Positions 8,577 through 16,957 of a stretch of 64,000 nt of DNA are shown here, in pieces (the first letter of the stretch is position 1; each line of letters opens with the position of its first letter). The stretch lies in contig NZ_AP017369.1 in assembly GCF_002355155.1 (NCBI RefSeq), positions 1,984,001 to 2,048,000 on the forward strand. The letters run 5' to 3'. This DNA is from Corynebacterium suranareeae (GTDB lineage: Bacteria; Actinomycetota; Actinomycetes; Mycobacteriales; Mycobacteriaceae). The position numbers were made by a program, and so were the translations under genes. Under the pieces are notes generated by a model that saw nothing but the letters and a program-made list of their open reading frames with translations, did not search any database and was not told the origin of the DNA.

Positions 8577-9160
8577 TCATGTAATAAATGCAATAACTTA
8601 ATGTCACATAATACTACATAATTTATTGTGTTTAGGTTATGTCAAAGTTATTGACATACTTTCTTAAAGCTCGTGATTGAACATCCAGCAGGGTTAAAAA
8701 AACTTCTTTAATCAAGTCTTTTCCTCACTAGTTGCCCTTATTCTCCATTAAATCACTAAATTATCTAATAATGCAATTCAATCGACCCTTATTGGTCAAT
8801 TAAGTGTCAATTAAAGGGGTTTTCTTATGACTAATGAAAAGTAGCGTCGGTATCCACTTTTAATCTTTGCGCCAAAACCCGCAGTGAAACTAGTTAATAA
8901 CCTAAATTACATTCACGACTCACCATTAAGACTAATAACAGCATGTCCTTTTGGTCGCTGCTCGCACACCGTAGGAGATCATTTCCGTCTACGGTGACGC
9001 ACACATCCGACCATGCCAACGACTAGTAAAAGCACAGTCAATCCGCGGATACCACCAGCATAGGCACACGCCGGCAGTGATGCACCGCACTTGAGAAAAA
9101 TAAATCATCTCAAGAAACAAACTAATACGTTATTATTGTATTTCAAATAGATAAAAGAAA
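8577..9160. other. AT-rich 584-bp intergenic region
   Basis: I find no convincing gene here. It holds the promoter and operator above. It also holds a tandem repeat of GTCAATTAA (8795-8803 and 8806-8814, 11-bp period), a five-codon open frame MTNEK (8827-8844) behind an AAAGGGG ribosome site, and a hairpin CACCGTAG (8967-8974) / CTACGGTG (8989-8996). The AT-richness and the neighbouring silencer make it a likely silenced regulatory region. Confidence 0.5.
8617..8658 (-). promoter_or_regulatory. Promoter and inverted-repeat operator of the Lsr2-like gene
   Basis: On the - strand TTGACA (8645-8640) is followed after 17 bases by ATTATG (8622-8617), a good -35/-10 pair reading toward the silencer gene. 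The -35 lies inside a perfect inverted repeat, TATGTCAA (8638-8645) - 5 bases - TTGACATA (8651-8658). A dimeric repressor bound there would block the promoter. Confidence 0.5.
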
Positions 9161-9781
9161 GTGACTTTTAAAGTGCTTATTCGCCTTGCCGAGCATCAAG
9201 GTCGGCTCCATGTCCATAGCCCCTACTCAAAAGCTTTTACCACCCGCGCCCGAAAGCTCAACGGTCTCTGGTCACCCGAAACAAAGACCTGGCATTTCAG
9301 CCTCGATAAAGAACAACAAGTGCGACGTACGCTCAAGGATGTCTACGGTTGGGATGAACATGCGACCCCCGAACTGTGCACTGTACAGCTCACTGTGACC
9401 CCAGAAACAATCCTCAACAAACACACACTCACCATCGCCGGCGCAACAATACTTAGTCGTGTACGCAGAAATTACTCTGTGTGGCTAGGCGATAATGTCC
9501 GCATCATCAGCGGTAATTTCCCAGAAGCAGCAGGATCACCCCAGTACCCCCTCATCATGGGTGTGGGTGCTCAACCTGTTGTTATCCATGTGCAGAAATT
9601 CCCTGTAGATGCTGTTTCGACTATTCCCCCTCGATTTAATCCTATTGTTGTCACCGCGCCACCGAACATAGATATTGCAGCTCTTCGAGCTGAACGCGAG
9701 CGCCTAACTCACCGCATCAGCGAAATTGACAAGAAAATCGCAAGTGCTGTGCACCCAACCATCCAGACTGAGGCTGCCTAA
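9161..9781 (+). CDS. Hypothetical protein with HARP-like N-terminal motif
   Basis: 206 aa. The N-terminal ~65 residues hold the pattern 'ARKLNGLWSPETKTWHF ... LKDVYGWD'. It resembles the small 'lGGrWdpekKvW..d......vr.ll..iYG' domain found in many phage and plasmid proteins and related to HARP-type regions of SNF2 proteins. The C-terminus is a predicted coiled coil (ALRAERERLTHRISEIDKKI). The start is GTG 9161, preceded by AAAGAAA. It is the first gene of a tight run of five + strand genes. A DNA-binding accessory role is inference. Confidence 0.55.
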   Translation: MTFKVLIRLAEHQGRLHVHSPYSKAFTTRARKLNGLWSPETKTWHFSLDKEQQVRRTLKDVYGWDEHATPELCTVQLTVTPETILNKHTLTIAGATILSRVRRNYSVWLGDNVRIISGNFPEAAGSPQYPLIMGVGAQPVVIHVQKFPVDAVSTIPPRFNPIVVTAPPNIDIAALRAERERLTHRISEIDKKIASAVHPTIQTEAA

Positions 9782-9783
9782 TA

Positions 9784-10323
9784 ATGATGCAGACCCTTAA
9801 GCGGAAAATTCCGCTCATCTCATGTAATAGCCTCAAAGAAGTGCAGTTACTTTTTCTTAAAGGTCAGATGCACGCAGTCGGCTACAAGCTAGATACCGAT
9901 CTTCGCAAGCTTACCAATACCGACGTACGGGATCTTATTAACGAACTCTTCGGCACCACTGTGACCAGCAAAGATGACCCGGTGGCAGATTATGCCACCA
10001 CCGATCCTGAGTTCGCGGTCCTCGTTGAGTTGGTCTACCACGACTGCGCACGCCGCGCTGCCATGGGTCTATCCAGGGTGCAGCAGCTTATTTATAACAA
10101 CGCTACCAAGTCAACCCACTACCGCAGTGTTGCTGCCAACCATCGCAAACACATCCGTGAGCTTCACGAACAAACACAACGAGATGGTATTCACCTCGAC
10201 AACCTGTTGTCTCGTGCAGTGATCACCGATCTCAGCGTTGCCATGAACCGTGCTCGATTAGACAACATCGCTTCGTGGAAATCAGCCGGCGTGCAGCGCT
10301 ATCTCAACCCCACCATCTCTTAA
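9784..10323 (+). CDS. Hypothetical protein, 179 aa
   Basis: A basic, mainly helical protein with two Cys (SCNSLK near the N-terminus and HDCARRAAMG in the middle) and no membrane segment. ATG 9784 is two bases past the previous stop, so translation is probably coupled. I recognise no family. It may form part of a functional set with its small neighbours in the 9161-11810 run. Confidence 0.55.
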   Translation: MMQTLKRKIPLISCNSLKEVQLLFLKGQMHAVGYKLDTDLRKLTNTDVRDLINELFGTTVTSKDDPVADYATTDPEFAVLVELVYHDCARRAAMGLSRVQQLIYNNATKSTHYRSVAANHRKHIRELHEQTQRDGIHLDNLLSRAVITDLSVAMNRARLDNIASWKSAGVQRYLNPTIS

Positions 10324-10352
10324 AAACCCACAACCAAGAAAGCAGCCAATCC

Positions 10353-10886
10353 ATGACCACTGCATCACCACTCAAGCCCAAGAATTCCCTCAACGGCGCC
10401 CAGACAACCTTTGTGCACAACTGTATTACCGATGGTCCTACCGAGCTAAAAAACACCATTGATGCACGTGGCGGTATCGAGCAGCTCCGTGACAATGAAA
10501 TTTCGCAGCTCCCTGACAAGCTGTGGTTCAATAGCGCAACTTCGACATCCAATGACGAATTCACCACCGATGATGCTCGACTAGCGCTGCTGTACAACAT
10601 GGCGCTGAATAAGGCATTAGCGCATCGCAATGAGCTTGCCGCCCGCTGGTACGCCATTGTTAATCCGCAAACCTCACAGGAAGCCAGCCACAAGCGCATT
10701 GCGTCCTGGCATCTTACACAGTTACACGCCCTAGTCACCCTGTCCCGCACCCTAGGGATCATCATTCCTGGCGATGAGATCGACACTGTAGCACAGTCGA
10801 TGGAAAAAGCCCGTCAAGCCGGCACTGAAAATTGGTCCACTGTCGCTATGCGCACCTACGTGATCAACCACAAGGCATCCAAATGA
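10353..10886 (+). CDS. Hypothetical protein, 177 aa
   Basis: A helical soluble protein. ATG 10353 follows AAGAAAGCAGCCAATCC, the usual ribosome-site style here. The frame is open upstream to 10275, but that overlaps the previous gene. Its stop TGA overlaps the next start (ATGA at 10883-10886), showing coupling. The motif LYNMALNKALAHRNELAARWY suggests amphipathic helices. The family is unknown. Confidence 0.55.
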   Translation: MTTASPLKPKNSLNGAQTTFVHNCITDGPTELKNTIDARGGIEQLRDNEISQLPDKLWFNSATSTSNDEFTTDDARLALLYNMALNKALAHRNELAARWYAIVNPQTSQEASHKRIASWHLTQLHALVTLSRTLGIIIPGDEIDTVAQSMEKARQAGTENWSTVAMRTYVINHKASK

Positions 10887-11629
10887 CTCGCGATATTTTC
10901 CACGAGGCTGCAAAACTCATCGCGCACCTGGGGTGGAAAGACGCTTTTCCTGCGCTGCAGCGCACAGACCCAGCGCCAACACATGCCGTGCCGATCAGGG
11001 CTTTTGACCCCAAAGCAGGGGACATCATCACCGATGACAATCGAGACAGTGCTTATATCTATGACACCCTGGTCATCACCCAGCCCTATAAACACGAGTT
11101 ACCGAATCAGAACACCCACCCGTACGAATGGGCTCTCAAACAAATTGCCACACTTGATCCAGCGTTCTCAATCAAGCTCGATCGCTCAGTGGCCGTCCCT
11201 GAAATTGGACTTTACGCCCGCACACTGCATGACCTTAATACTCAGCATCAGGACTTTTTGGCACAGCGTAATGCCATGCTGCTTGTTGTCGCACAATGCG
11301 GTGCTGATCCAAAAAATATCGCAGACGTACTTGGTGTGACCACCGACCAGATCTATCGGATTCTCAGTGCTACCCCGGCTGAATCCCCCGCCCACTTGGG
11401 TATTAGCCCTGCCACGACAATGGGTGATGTGGTCGAATTCATAAAAAAACGTCGCGCCACCATGCACCTGCGCAGCGTGGCTGTTCGCGCACTGCTTTTT
11501 CATGGTCTCACGCCAGCGGTTATCTCCCGACTCAGCGGCATGTCGCGAGCCGGTGTAATCAACGCAGCCAAGGCATTCCCCACCACCAACCACAACGATA
11601 AGAAAAGAAAGCAGCACTTCCATGTCTAA
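10883..11629 (+). CDS. Putative DNA-binding protein with two helix-turn-helix segments
   Basis: 248 aa. Two stretches look like helix-turn-helix units: NIADVLGVTTDQIYRILSAT near residues 150-170, and FHGLTPAVISRLSGMSRAGV near 213-235. The N-terminal half is unrecognised. The start overlaps the preceding stop (ATGA), and the end overlaps the next small HTH gene by 8 bases. This tight coupling suggests a shared regulatory role. The helix-turn-helix calls are by eye. Confidence 0.5.
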   Translation: MTRDIFHEAAKLIAHLGWKDAFPALQRTDPAPTHAVPIRAFDPKAGDIITDDNRDSAYIYDTLVITQPYKHELPNQNTHPYEWALKQIATLDPAFSIKLDRSVAVPEIGLYARTLHDLNTQHQDFLAQRNAMLLVVAQCGADPKNIADVLGVTTDQIYRILSATPAESPAHLGISPATTMGDVVEFIKKRRATMHLRSVAVRALLFHGLTPAVISRLSGMSRAGVINAAKAFPTTNHNDKKRKQHFHV

Positions 11630-11810
11630 TCTCGGCAACTACTACGCAGCACGACGTACCGTTATTGAGCAACTACGCAATGAAGGTCTTGACGCGAAAC
11701 AGATCGCGGCACAATTGCAGCTCAGCCCCGATCTCATTAACGCAGATCTTGAGGCTCTAGAAAAAGAGAAGGGTGAAACCCAGAAAAAATATCAGCAGCG
11801 TGGTCTTTAG
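11622..11810 (+). CDS. Small helix-turn-helix protein, 62 aa
   Basis: Residues ~15-45 (VIEQLRNEGLDAKQIAAQLQ, then LSPDLINADLEALE) fit a helix-turn-helix of the transposase/sigma-like 'GLd.kqIA..L.ls' type. The tail is charged and may be a coiled coil. The start overlaps the preceding gene, and GAAAG lies just upstream. It is probably a small DNA-binding regulator. A hairpin at 11845-11881 follows. Confidence 0.55.
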   Translation: MSNLGNYYAARRTVIEQLRNEGLDAKQIAAQLQLSPDLINADLEALEKEKGETQKKYQQRGL

Positions 11811-11844
11811 CCTTAATCGCCAACGCCACACTGAGCCAACCACC

Positions 11845-11881
11845 GCAATAGCCCAGCAACATGATGTCGCTGGGCTATTGC
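11845..11881 (+). terminator. Perfect 13-bp hairpin
   Basis: GCAATAGCCCAGC (11845-11857) pairs with GCTGGGCTATTGC (11869-11881) across an 11-base loop. It is followed by GCATTTCT. It separates the 9161-11810 gene run from the next small gene. Confidence 0.65.
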
Positions 11882-11917
11882 GCATTTCTACACACCCGCA
11901 CCATGAAAGGAGATCCA

Positions 11918-12256
11918 ATGATGACCCCTCAACCAATGGTCGCGCTCTTTACCCTCCACGCTAATCCCGTGCATGACCGCAAAGAACGCGCCACCACCAT
12001 TACTGGCTCGCTAAGCTCCATCCGTCGCTGGCTGGTCTCGCAATCAGATCTTTATGGCTGGAATCTGGGCGATTTCTCAGCCTGGGGTCTTGATCGACGC
12101 GATCGTGACCCTTGTGAAATCATCCCTGAGCTTAATCAAGACACCCTACTCGCCTGTGCATCCCTGGTCTGGGATATTCCACTAGCTCATATTGCACTGC
12201 AGGCTGTGGTCCCCCAACCAGAAAATATCCCACTGATGAGAGCAGCGACGCTCTAA
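11918..12256 (+). CDS. Hypothetical protein, 112 aa
   Basis: A small soluble protein with several Trp (RRWLVSQSDLYGWNLGDFSA, then WGLD). ATG 11918 (or 11921) follows AAAGGAGATCCA, one of the best ribosome sites in the window. The middle fits 'LSSIRRWLVSQSDLYGWNLG', a helical segment followed by a turn. The family is unknown. A bidirectional terminator follows. Confidence 0.6.
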   Translation: MMTPQPMVALFTLHANPVHDRKERATTITGSLSSIRRWLVSQSDLYGWNLGDFSAWGLDRRDRDPCEIIPELNQDTLLACASLVWDIPLAHIALQAVVPQPENIPLMRAATL

Positions 12257-12260
12257 GCAC

Positions 12261-12299
12261 AAAAAACAGCCATCAACACAACGTTGATGGCTGTTTTTT
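12261..12299. terminator. Bidirectional Rho-independent terminator
   Basis: AAAAAACAGCCATCAAC (12261-12277) pairs perfectly with GTTGATGGCTGTTTTTT (12283-12299). A-run and T-run flanks let it work in both directions between convergent genes. Confidence 0.9.
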
Positions 12300-12316
12300 A
12301 ACCCTCTACTACTACA

Positions 12317-12913
12317 TTACTGTATCGCAGCAGCAAGTTCCTGCTCAGTAGGGATCGCCAATGGCGTACCCGCATAGATGAGGTCAGGATCAATCAGCTT
12401 GTTGCGATCAATGATCAACCCGACCGGCACACCACTGTCCTGAGAAATAGAGGACAAGGTTTCGCCATTCTCAATGACGTGCACAGTACCTGGGCGTGCG
12501 GGTCCTGCGACAGCATCGAGTGCTGATGCTGGGCCATCACCGTTGTCAGTAATGGTGACGGTGGGGTCGGTGGGAGCCGTTGGCTCTTGAGCACTGTCGT
12601 GCTCACGGGGTTCTTTGTGATCTGAGTCTGCGCCTTCGGCGGTGCCTGTGTTGCTGTCGGCGTCAGATGAAGAAGGATCGTGAACCTTCGTGACAATTTC
12701 CGTTTCTGTCACGACCTGGGTTTTTACCTCGTCCTGTGGCTCTACGACGGCCACTGTATTGACATCACCACCGCCTTGAGCGAGAAAGGTCACGCCTGAT
12801 CCACCTGCAATAACAGCAGCAGCAATAAACGCACCTGCTGCCACACCTGGCACTCGATTCTTCGGCATTGCGCCTTTAACTGCCATGTTCGTTTGTCCTT
12901 TACCTTTACCCAT
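12317..12913 (-). CDS. LysM-domain membrane-anchored protein
   Basis: 198 aa. A short basic N-terminus is followed by one transmembrane segment (GVAAGAFIAAAVIAGGSGVT, residues ~23-42). A long acidic/Thr/Pro linker (~50-135) follows, then a C-terminal LysM peptidoglycan-binding domain (HVIENGETLSSISQDSGV... IIDRNKLIDPDLIYAGTPL). This layout puts the LysM in the cell-wall space. It could mark the transfer or release site on the wall, or modify the host envelope. An internal ATG (MAVKG, residue 10) behind AAAGGACA is an alternative start. The divergent spacing to 13056 holds promoters for both genes. Confidence 0.8.
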   Translation of the reverse strand: MGKGKGQTNMAVKGAMPKNRVPGVAAGAFIAAAVIAGGSGVTFLAQGGGDVNTVAVVEPQDEVKTQVVTETEIVTKVHDPSSSDADSNTGTAEGADSDHKEPREHDSAQEPTAPTDPTVTITDNGDGPASALDAVAGPARPGTVHVIENGETLSSISQDSGVPVGLIIDRNKLIDPDLIYAGTPLAIPTEQELAAAIQ

Positions 12914-13055
12914 TTAATGTTCCCTGGATACTACAAAATAAACTCTAGTATCTTATTAATTTCTGTTACTATTAACATATAGGTTTTTTTAAGTTTCGTC
13001 TACATAAACCTCCAACAGAAATCACCACTTCACTTCTCGAAAGGCTTTTTCTCTT
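12914..13055. promoter_or_regulatory. Divergent AT-rich promoter region
   Basis: 142 bp between the LysM gene (-) and the SSB-like gene (+). It is strongly AT-rich around 12940-12990, with TACTATTAACATAT-like boxes. I cannot assign -35/-10 elements with confidence, but the divergent gene layout requires promoters here. Confidence 0.4.
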
Positions 13056-14144
13056 ATGACCTATCCAGCCACCCCTACCCCAGCTCAGTCAGCACAGCAG
13101 ACTAAGCCAGCAAAACAGTACGCTGCAAACCGCCTTCAGGAGGGTTCACAGATCCTCGTTGATGGTCGCATCAGCTTCTCCCGCATTGCGAGCTTCATTA
13201 CTGGCGACGAGCGCGATCAGCGCAATCAGGGACAGACCTTCCCTATTAACTTTGATTACACCTCTCTCGGGCTAAGCCATGCTGCCGTCCGGTTCAAGGA
13301 CCCACAGGCAGCCACCTATGAGGAAATGTTCATTCATGAGCGCCTCTACACCTCCCCCACTAAGCCGGACAATGGGCTCAACTACAGCATCGACAATAAG
13401 TCCAACCGTCTCCCACAGGTCTGGGTACCGGCCCTGGATGAAGCGGGTAACCCCACTGGCGCCCATGAGCAGCTTGAAGGTCTTGAAGGTGAGCTTGATA
13501 ACGGCCTCACGGCCACCATCCTGCTAGAGGTCTACAAGACCAGTCAGCCCAACCGTGGCATCCGACTTAATGCTGTTTTCCTGCATGAACCTGTGCGCTA
13601 CTACGCACGTGGCTTCAACACCGATCATCTTGCAGCACTAGGCATCGTGCTCAATGGTTCACCTAAGGACTCTGTACAGCTAGTACCAAACAATGACGGC
13701 GTACAGCAATCCGCCAACACCGACGCTAATGGTCTCCCATTGCCAGGTCAGGGCTACGGCGCACCAGCACCACAGCAAGCTGCACCTCAGCCTCAGTACC
13801 AGCAGTCAGCTCCACAGGCACAACCTGCACCGGCACCAGTTGCGCAGTTCCAGCAGGCAGCGCCTCAGGCACCTGCTCAGCCAGCACAGCAGCAGTATCA
13901 GGCACCACTTCCTGCTGGCAATCCTCTTGCAGCAGGTCAGCCAGTTGCGCCACAGGCCGGTTCTGCATTTACCGATGCTCCGGGTGCTGTGCCACAGGCA
14001 CCAGCAGTTCAGGCTGCTCCCGCTGTAGCTCAGGCGCCTGTCGCGCCAGTAGTTGATATGACCGAACCAGCATCCCCATGGGATCTTCCAGCTGCACCTA
14101 GTCAGCCAGCGCAGCCAGCTCAGGGCATCACCTACCCGGCATAA
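13056..14144 (+). CDS. Putative single-strand DNA-binding-like protein with Pro/Gln/Ala tail
   Basis: 362 aa. Residues ~25-205 form a folded domain (ILVDGRISFSRIASFITGDE; ARGFNTDHLAALGIVL). Residues ~220-345 are low-complexity Pro/Gln/Ala, then comes MTEPASPWDLP near the end. A compact N-terminal domain with a long PQA linker and a short hydrophobic/acidic patch resembles phage and actinobacterial SSB proteins. I cannot confirm an OB fold by eye. The neighbouring primase-polymerase gene supports a replication role. A protein of similar build (59519-60331) is encoded in the transfer module. ATG follows GAAAGG. Confidence 0.45.
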   Translation: MTYPATPTPAQSAQQTKPAKQYAANRLQEGSQILVDGRISFSRIASFITGDERDQRNQGQTFPINFDYTSLGLSHAAVRFKDPQAATYEEMFIHERLYTSPTKPDNGLNYSIDNKSNRLPQVWVPALDEAGNPTGAHEQLEGLEGELDNGLTATILLEVYKTSQPNRGIRLNAVFLHEPVRYYARGFNTDHLAALGIVLNGSPKDSVQLVPNNDGVQQSANTDANGLPLPGQGYGAPAPQQAAPQPQYQQSAPQAQPAPAPVAQFQQAAPQAPAQPAQQQYQAPLPAGNPLAAGQPVAPQAGSAFTDAPGAVPQAPAVQAAPAVAQAPVAPVVDMTEPASPWDLPAAPSQPAQPAQGITYPA

Positions 14145-14161
14145 CAACCAGCACAACCCTT

Positions 14162-14202
14162 AGACCCCAGACTCGCATTTTGCAGGGTTTGGGGTCTTTT
14201 TT
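14162..14202 (+). terminator. Rho-independent terminator
   Basis: AGACCCCA (14162-14169) pairs with TGGGGTCT (14190-14197) and is followed by a TTTTT run. It lies 18 bases after the SSB-like gene. Confidence 0.8.
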
Positions 14203-14296
14203 CACCAGGGTCGAGGCGCGGTCTGTGTGCCCACCTCGACCCGTTTTTCGCCCACCACTTTTCGCCAACCTACCAACAACAAAGCCCAGGTCACTT

Positions 14297-15577
14297 ATGG
14301 TCAACCCTCTTCACACGCTTGATAACTCACCGTTTGATCCGGTGGCACAGTTTCCTGCGTTTTATCACAACCCGCTTATCAATCACTTGGGCCGCCGTCG
14401 CGCCTGGACAATCTCAGACATCAACAAACGCCCCATCAATGTCCAACAGATGCTGACCACGGCCACCTACGGTAGCCCCGTTATTCATGGTGCCCGCATC
14501 GAAGACGCAGCAACCTCCCTGCTCACCCTGGATGAACTGCGTACACAGATTCCCACCGCTGCCAACAATGCGTTTTATCTCGATGCTGTCCAAGATGGCT
14601 GTCTTATTTTAGATATTGAAAAAACCTGTCCCCCCGAGGTCGCAGCCACACTACTCACGCTCTCCCCCACCGCCTTTTACACAGAGGTGTCCATGAGTGG
14701 TCGTGGCTATCACCTGGTTATGCCGATACCAGAGAATTTCGCAGCGTTTCCTGCCGTACACAACAAACCCAGTATCAAACACCCCAAGCGCTGGTTCGAA
14801 ATTCTCACCTCACAGTGGATCACCTTCACCCGACAACCAATCCCAGAGCATGTTCTCCATCACAGTGAATCTGCTAACACAAGTGCTGTGCCATGGTTGA
14901 ATGATCAACCACTTACATGGGAAAACGTCTTTGCAGACTTAGCTAAAACTGTTGCACCCAACTTAAAAACCGGTGCCGGACTTACCATCACACCCAATGC
15001 ACTGATGCCACCAGATCTCAGCGATGCTGAGCGCATTCGCGACGATGAAGTCATCGACTCGACCTGTCGATTATTTGCCGAACATTACTCGAAAACACTT
15101 GCGGACTTCTATGATGATGCATCCCGGTTCGAGTTCAGCCAAATTGGTGTCATTATCAATCTACTGCTTCCCACTATGAGGATGCATCCCACCACGATCA
15201 GTCTCGACAAACCCATCAACTCCGATCACATCATCAGACTTCTGTTCGCTGTCGCTACTCGCATGATCACTCACCGCAGCAAACATGATGAGGAGCGATC
15301 TGGCGTGCCGTATCTGATGTATCAGGTTATTTCCTGCCTTGACATGCGAGAACACCCCGACAATGGTGACTACCGTTTCGTACCCTCCCGGCATAGTAAA
15401 AACCATTACACCCATAACCCCCCAAACAATATCGTCCACCAACAACCACAACCCCAGCTCAGCACAGCAGATTCACCACATCACTACCGCGCACTACCCC
15501 AAGAAAACACGGTGTCCGAACACAGTTTTAAAATCTACAACCCGCCAGCTGCACCCCCTCTAGGAGGTGAGAAATAG
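14297..15577 (+). CDS. Primase-polymerase (AEP)-like protein
   Basis: 426 aa. The motif pair DGCLILDIEKT (near residue 103-110) and EVSMSGRGYHLVMPIP (near 130-145) matches the archaeo-eukaryotic primase-type catalytic core of phage and plasmid prim-pols (acidic motif I, then S-G-x-G-x-H motif II). Motif I reads D-x-E, not D-x-D. The C-terminal half has no recognised helicase and may be a DNA-binding or regulatory part. It probably makes primers for the family B polymerase. ATG 14297 is preceded by a weak CCAGG; the frame is open back to 14180, across the terminator. Confidence 0.6.
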   Translation: MVNPLHTLDNSPFDPVAQFPAFYHNPLINHLGRRRAWTISDINKRPINVQQMLTTATYGSPVIHGARIEDAATSLLTLDELRTQIPTAANNAFYLDAVQDGCLILDIEKTCPPEVAATLLTLSPTAFYTEVSMSGRGYHLVMPIPENFAAFPAVHNKPSIKHPKRWFEILTSQWITFTRQPIPEHVLHHSESANTSAVPWLNDQPLTWENVFADLAKTVAPNLKTGAGLTITPNALMPPDLSDAERIRDDEVIDSTCRLFAEHYSKTLADFYDDASRFEFSQIGVIINLLLPTMRMHPTTISLDKPINSDHIIRLLFAVATRMITHRSKHDEERSGVPYLMYQVISCLDMREHPDNGDYRFVPSRHSKNHYTHNPPNNIVHQQPQPQLSTADSPHHYRALPQENTVSEHSFKIYNPPAAPPLGGEK

Positions 15578-15998
15578 ATTTATTATTGAAACACTTGTTC
15601 TAAACATAAAGAACGCGCTACCATTCATAGTCAGTGGGCACCGTACCCCATGACAACCAGTGGAAATTTAAGGAGCGCAGCGTTGCACATGTTGGGTAAA
15701 CAAAATTATTCAACATCTATCCAGTCAAATGTTGACGTAGACACATTGCTAAGCACTCACGGAGTTTACATGCGTTTTTATATTTTTTAACAAGTTGTTA
15801 TTGCGGGGTTATTAGTCTTCTTAAAGTATCGAGTTTTATTTACATAACTTGACCTGTAATCACACAATAAAGTACTAATTAATTACTACGGGGCGCTGCG
15901 GATTTAAAAGTCACTAAAATTAATTCTTTCCGTACCTGCCCACTCCTTTTTTCTTTCGATCACTGCCTATTCACCACTTGAACGGAGCATTATTCACC
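15578..15998. other. AT-rich intergenic region, 421 bp
   Basis: No convincing gene. A 33-codon open frame (15690-15791, MLGKQNYSTS...) lacks a well-placed ribosome site. The stretch 15780-15900 is very AT-rich and probably contains the promoter for the next gene. It resembles the other AT-rich gap (8577-9160) as a candidate binding zone for the Lsr2-like protein. Confidence 0.4.
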
Positions 15999-16574
15999 AT
16001 GTTGAAATTCCGCATCATCTCCACGACCGTTACTAAATCTCAACTAACTCCGCGAAAAAATTGGAGCCACCCCAGCACCGCCCCCATAGTCACGGTAGTC
16101 ACCGCACCAACACTGTGTTCCGCCGTCAAGGTGTGGAACGCAACCGAACGTATCCCCGCGCAAAAACTACTTTGCGTAGAAGAAATACACGTTCTTGGTA
16201 AATGCAACGATGCCATCATCGCTGAATCTTTAACCAAAAAAGATAATCCTCACGCACTCGCCCCCGACGACTTCGACCACATGGGTGATGTCTTTGGCTA
16301 TGCCCAGAGCAACCCCACTATCTTTGATGATATTGTTGCGGCGCTGAATGGTGCTGGTTATGGTCTGCTGCCTGGTTTGGTCATTCACCCCATTGATGAA
16401 CACACCGTTGGGCTCGTCTTTGATACTCATTTCGATACCGGGACTCATATCCTGGGAGAACGTGGCGTGTACTCCGACATCACTCACATGACTGACGATA
16501 AGTCTGCTCGTGGCTTCGATGCCGTTATCGCTATCGCACGAGCCATCATCCTCAAAGTTGAACAGATCATGTAG
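15999..16574 (+). CDS. Hypothetical protein, 191 aa
   Basis: A soluble protein with an N-terminal basic, Thr-rich stretch. A folded-looking C-terminal half reads NPTIFDDIVAALNGAGYGLL, then PGLVIHP...GLVFDTHFDTG. I chose ATG 15999 behind CGGAGC; TTG 15978 is open in the same frame. No family recognised. It precedes two small open frames and the MoxR/VWA gene pair. Confidence 0.5.
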   Translation: MLKFRIISTTVTKSQLTPRKNWSHPSTAPIVTVVTAPTLCSAVKVWNATERIPAQKLLCVEEIHVLGKCNDAIIAESLTKKDNPHALAPDDFDHMGDVFGYAQSNPTIFDDIVAALNGAGYGLLPGLVIHPIDEHTVGLVFDTHFDTGTHILGERGVYSDITHMTDDKSARGFDAVIAIARAIILKVEQIM

Positions 16575-16583
16575 CAGCACATC

Positions 16584-16759
16584 ATGACTCACTTAATTCA
16601 CCACAAATACCCGCTCGTACCGGCATCACTACCCGTGTACGCGCAGAATCAGACTTGCTCTCCGCCCTCGATGAGCAAGTCTGTGTCATATCTACCCGCA
16701 CTATTTTCTTGACTAAACGAAATGTGAAGCACACTCTCTTCTCCACACACATCGCATAA
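16584..16759 (+). pseudogene. Possible broken small gene
   Basis: A + strand frame ending at TAA 16757-16759 encodes a protein-like stretch (RVRAESDLLSALDEQVCV, then ISTRTIFLTKRNVKH). It has no in-frame ATG, GTG or TTG near its 5' end. ATG 16584 is in another frame, which stops after about 43 codons. A frameshift near 16606-16612 would join them. AAGAAAG for the next gene overlaps its stop. It could be a disrupted gene, a sequencing error or chance. Confidence 0.3.
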
Positions 16760-16774
16760 GAAAGAACACTCATT

Positions 16775-16957
16775 ATGGCTAAAGAATTCGAATTCACCAT
16801 CCCTGACCAACATAATCGCTTACCACTTATTTACCTGGTCGCAGCACGCACAATTACGAGTGCTCGCACACAGCTTCGCGCTGAGCTTGATCAGGATGAC
16901 CCTGAACTACTCTCAAGCATCGACATTGATGCTCTCCCCTACGTCATCGTTGAATAA
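16775..16957 (+). CDS. Small hypothetical protein, 60 aa
   Basis: MAKEFEFTIPDQHNRLPLIY and onward: a short acidic protein. ATG 16775 follows AAGAAAGAACACTCATT. The segment VAARTITSARTQLRAELDQD is helical. The family is unknown; the ribosome site and codon use suggest it is translated. Confidence 0.5.
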   Translation: MAKEFEFTIPDQHNRLPLIYLVAARTITSARTQLRAELDQDDPELLSSIDIDALPYVIVE

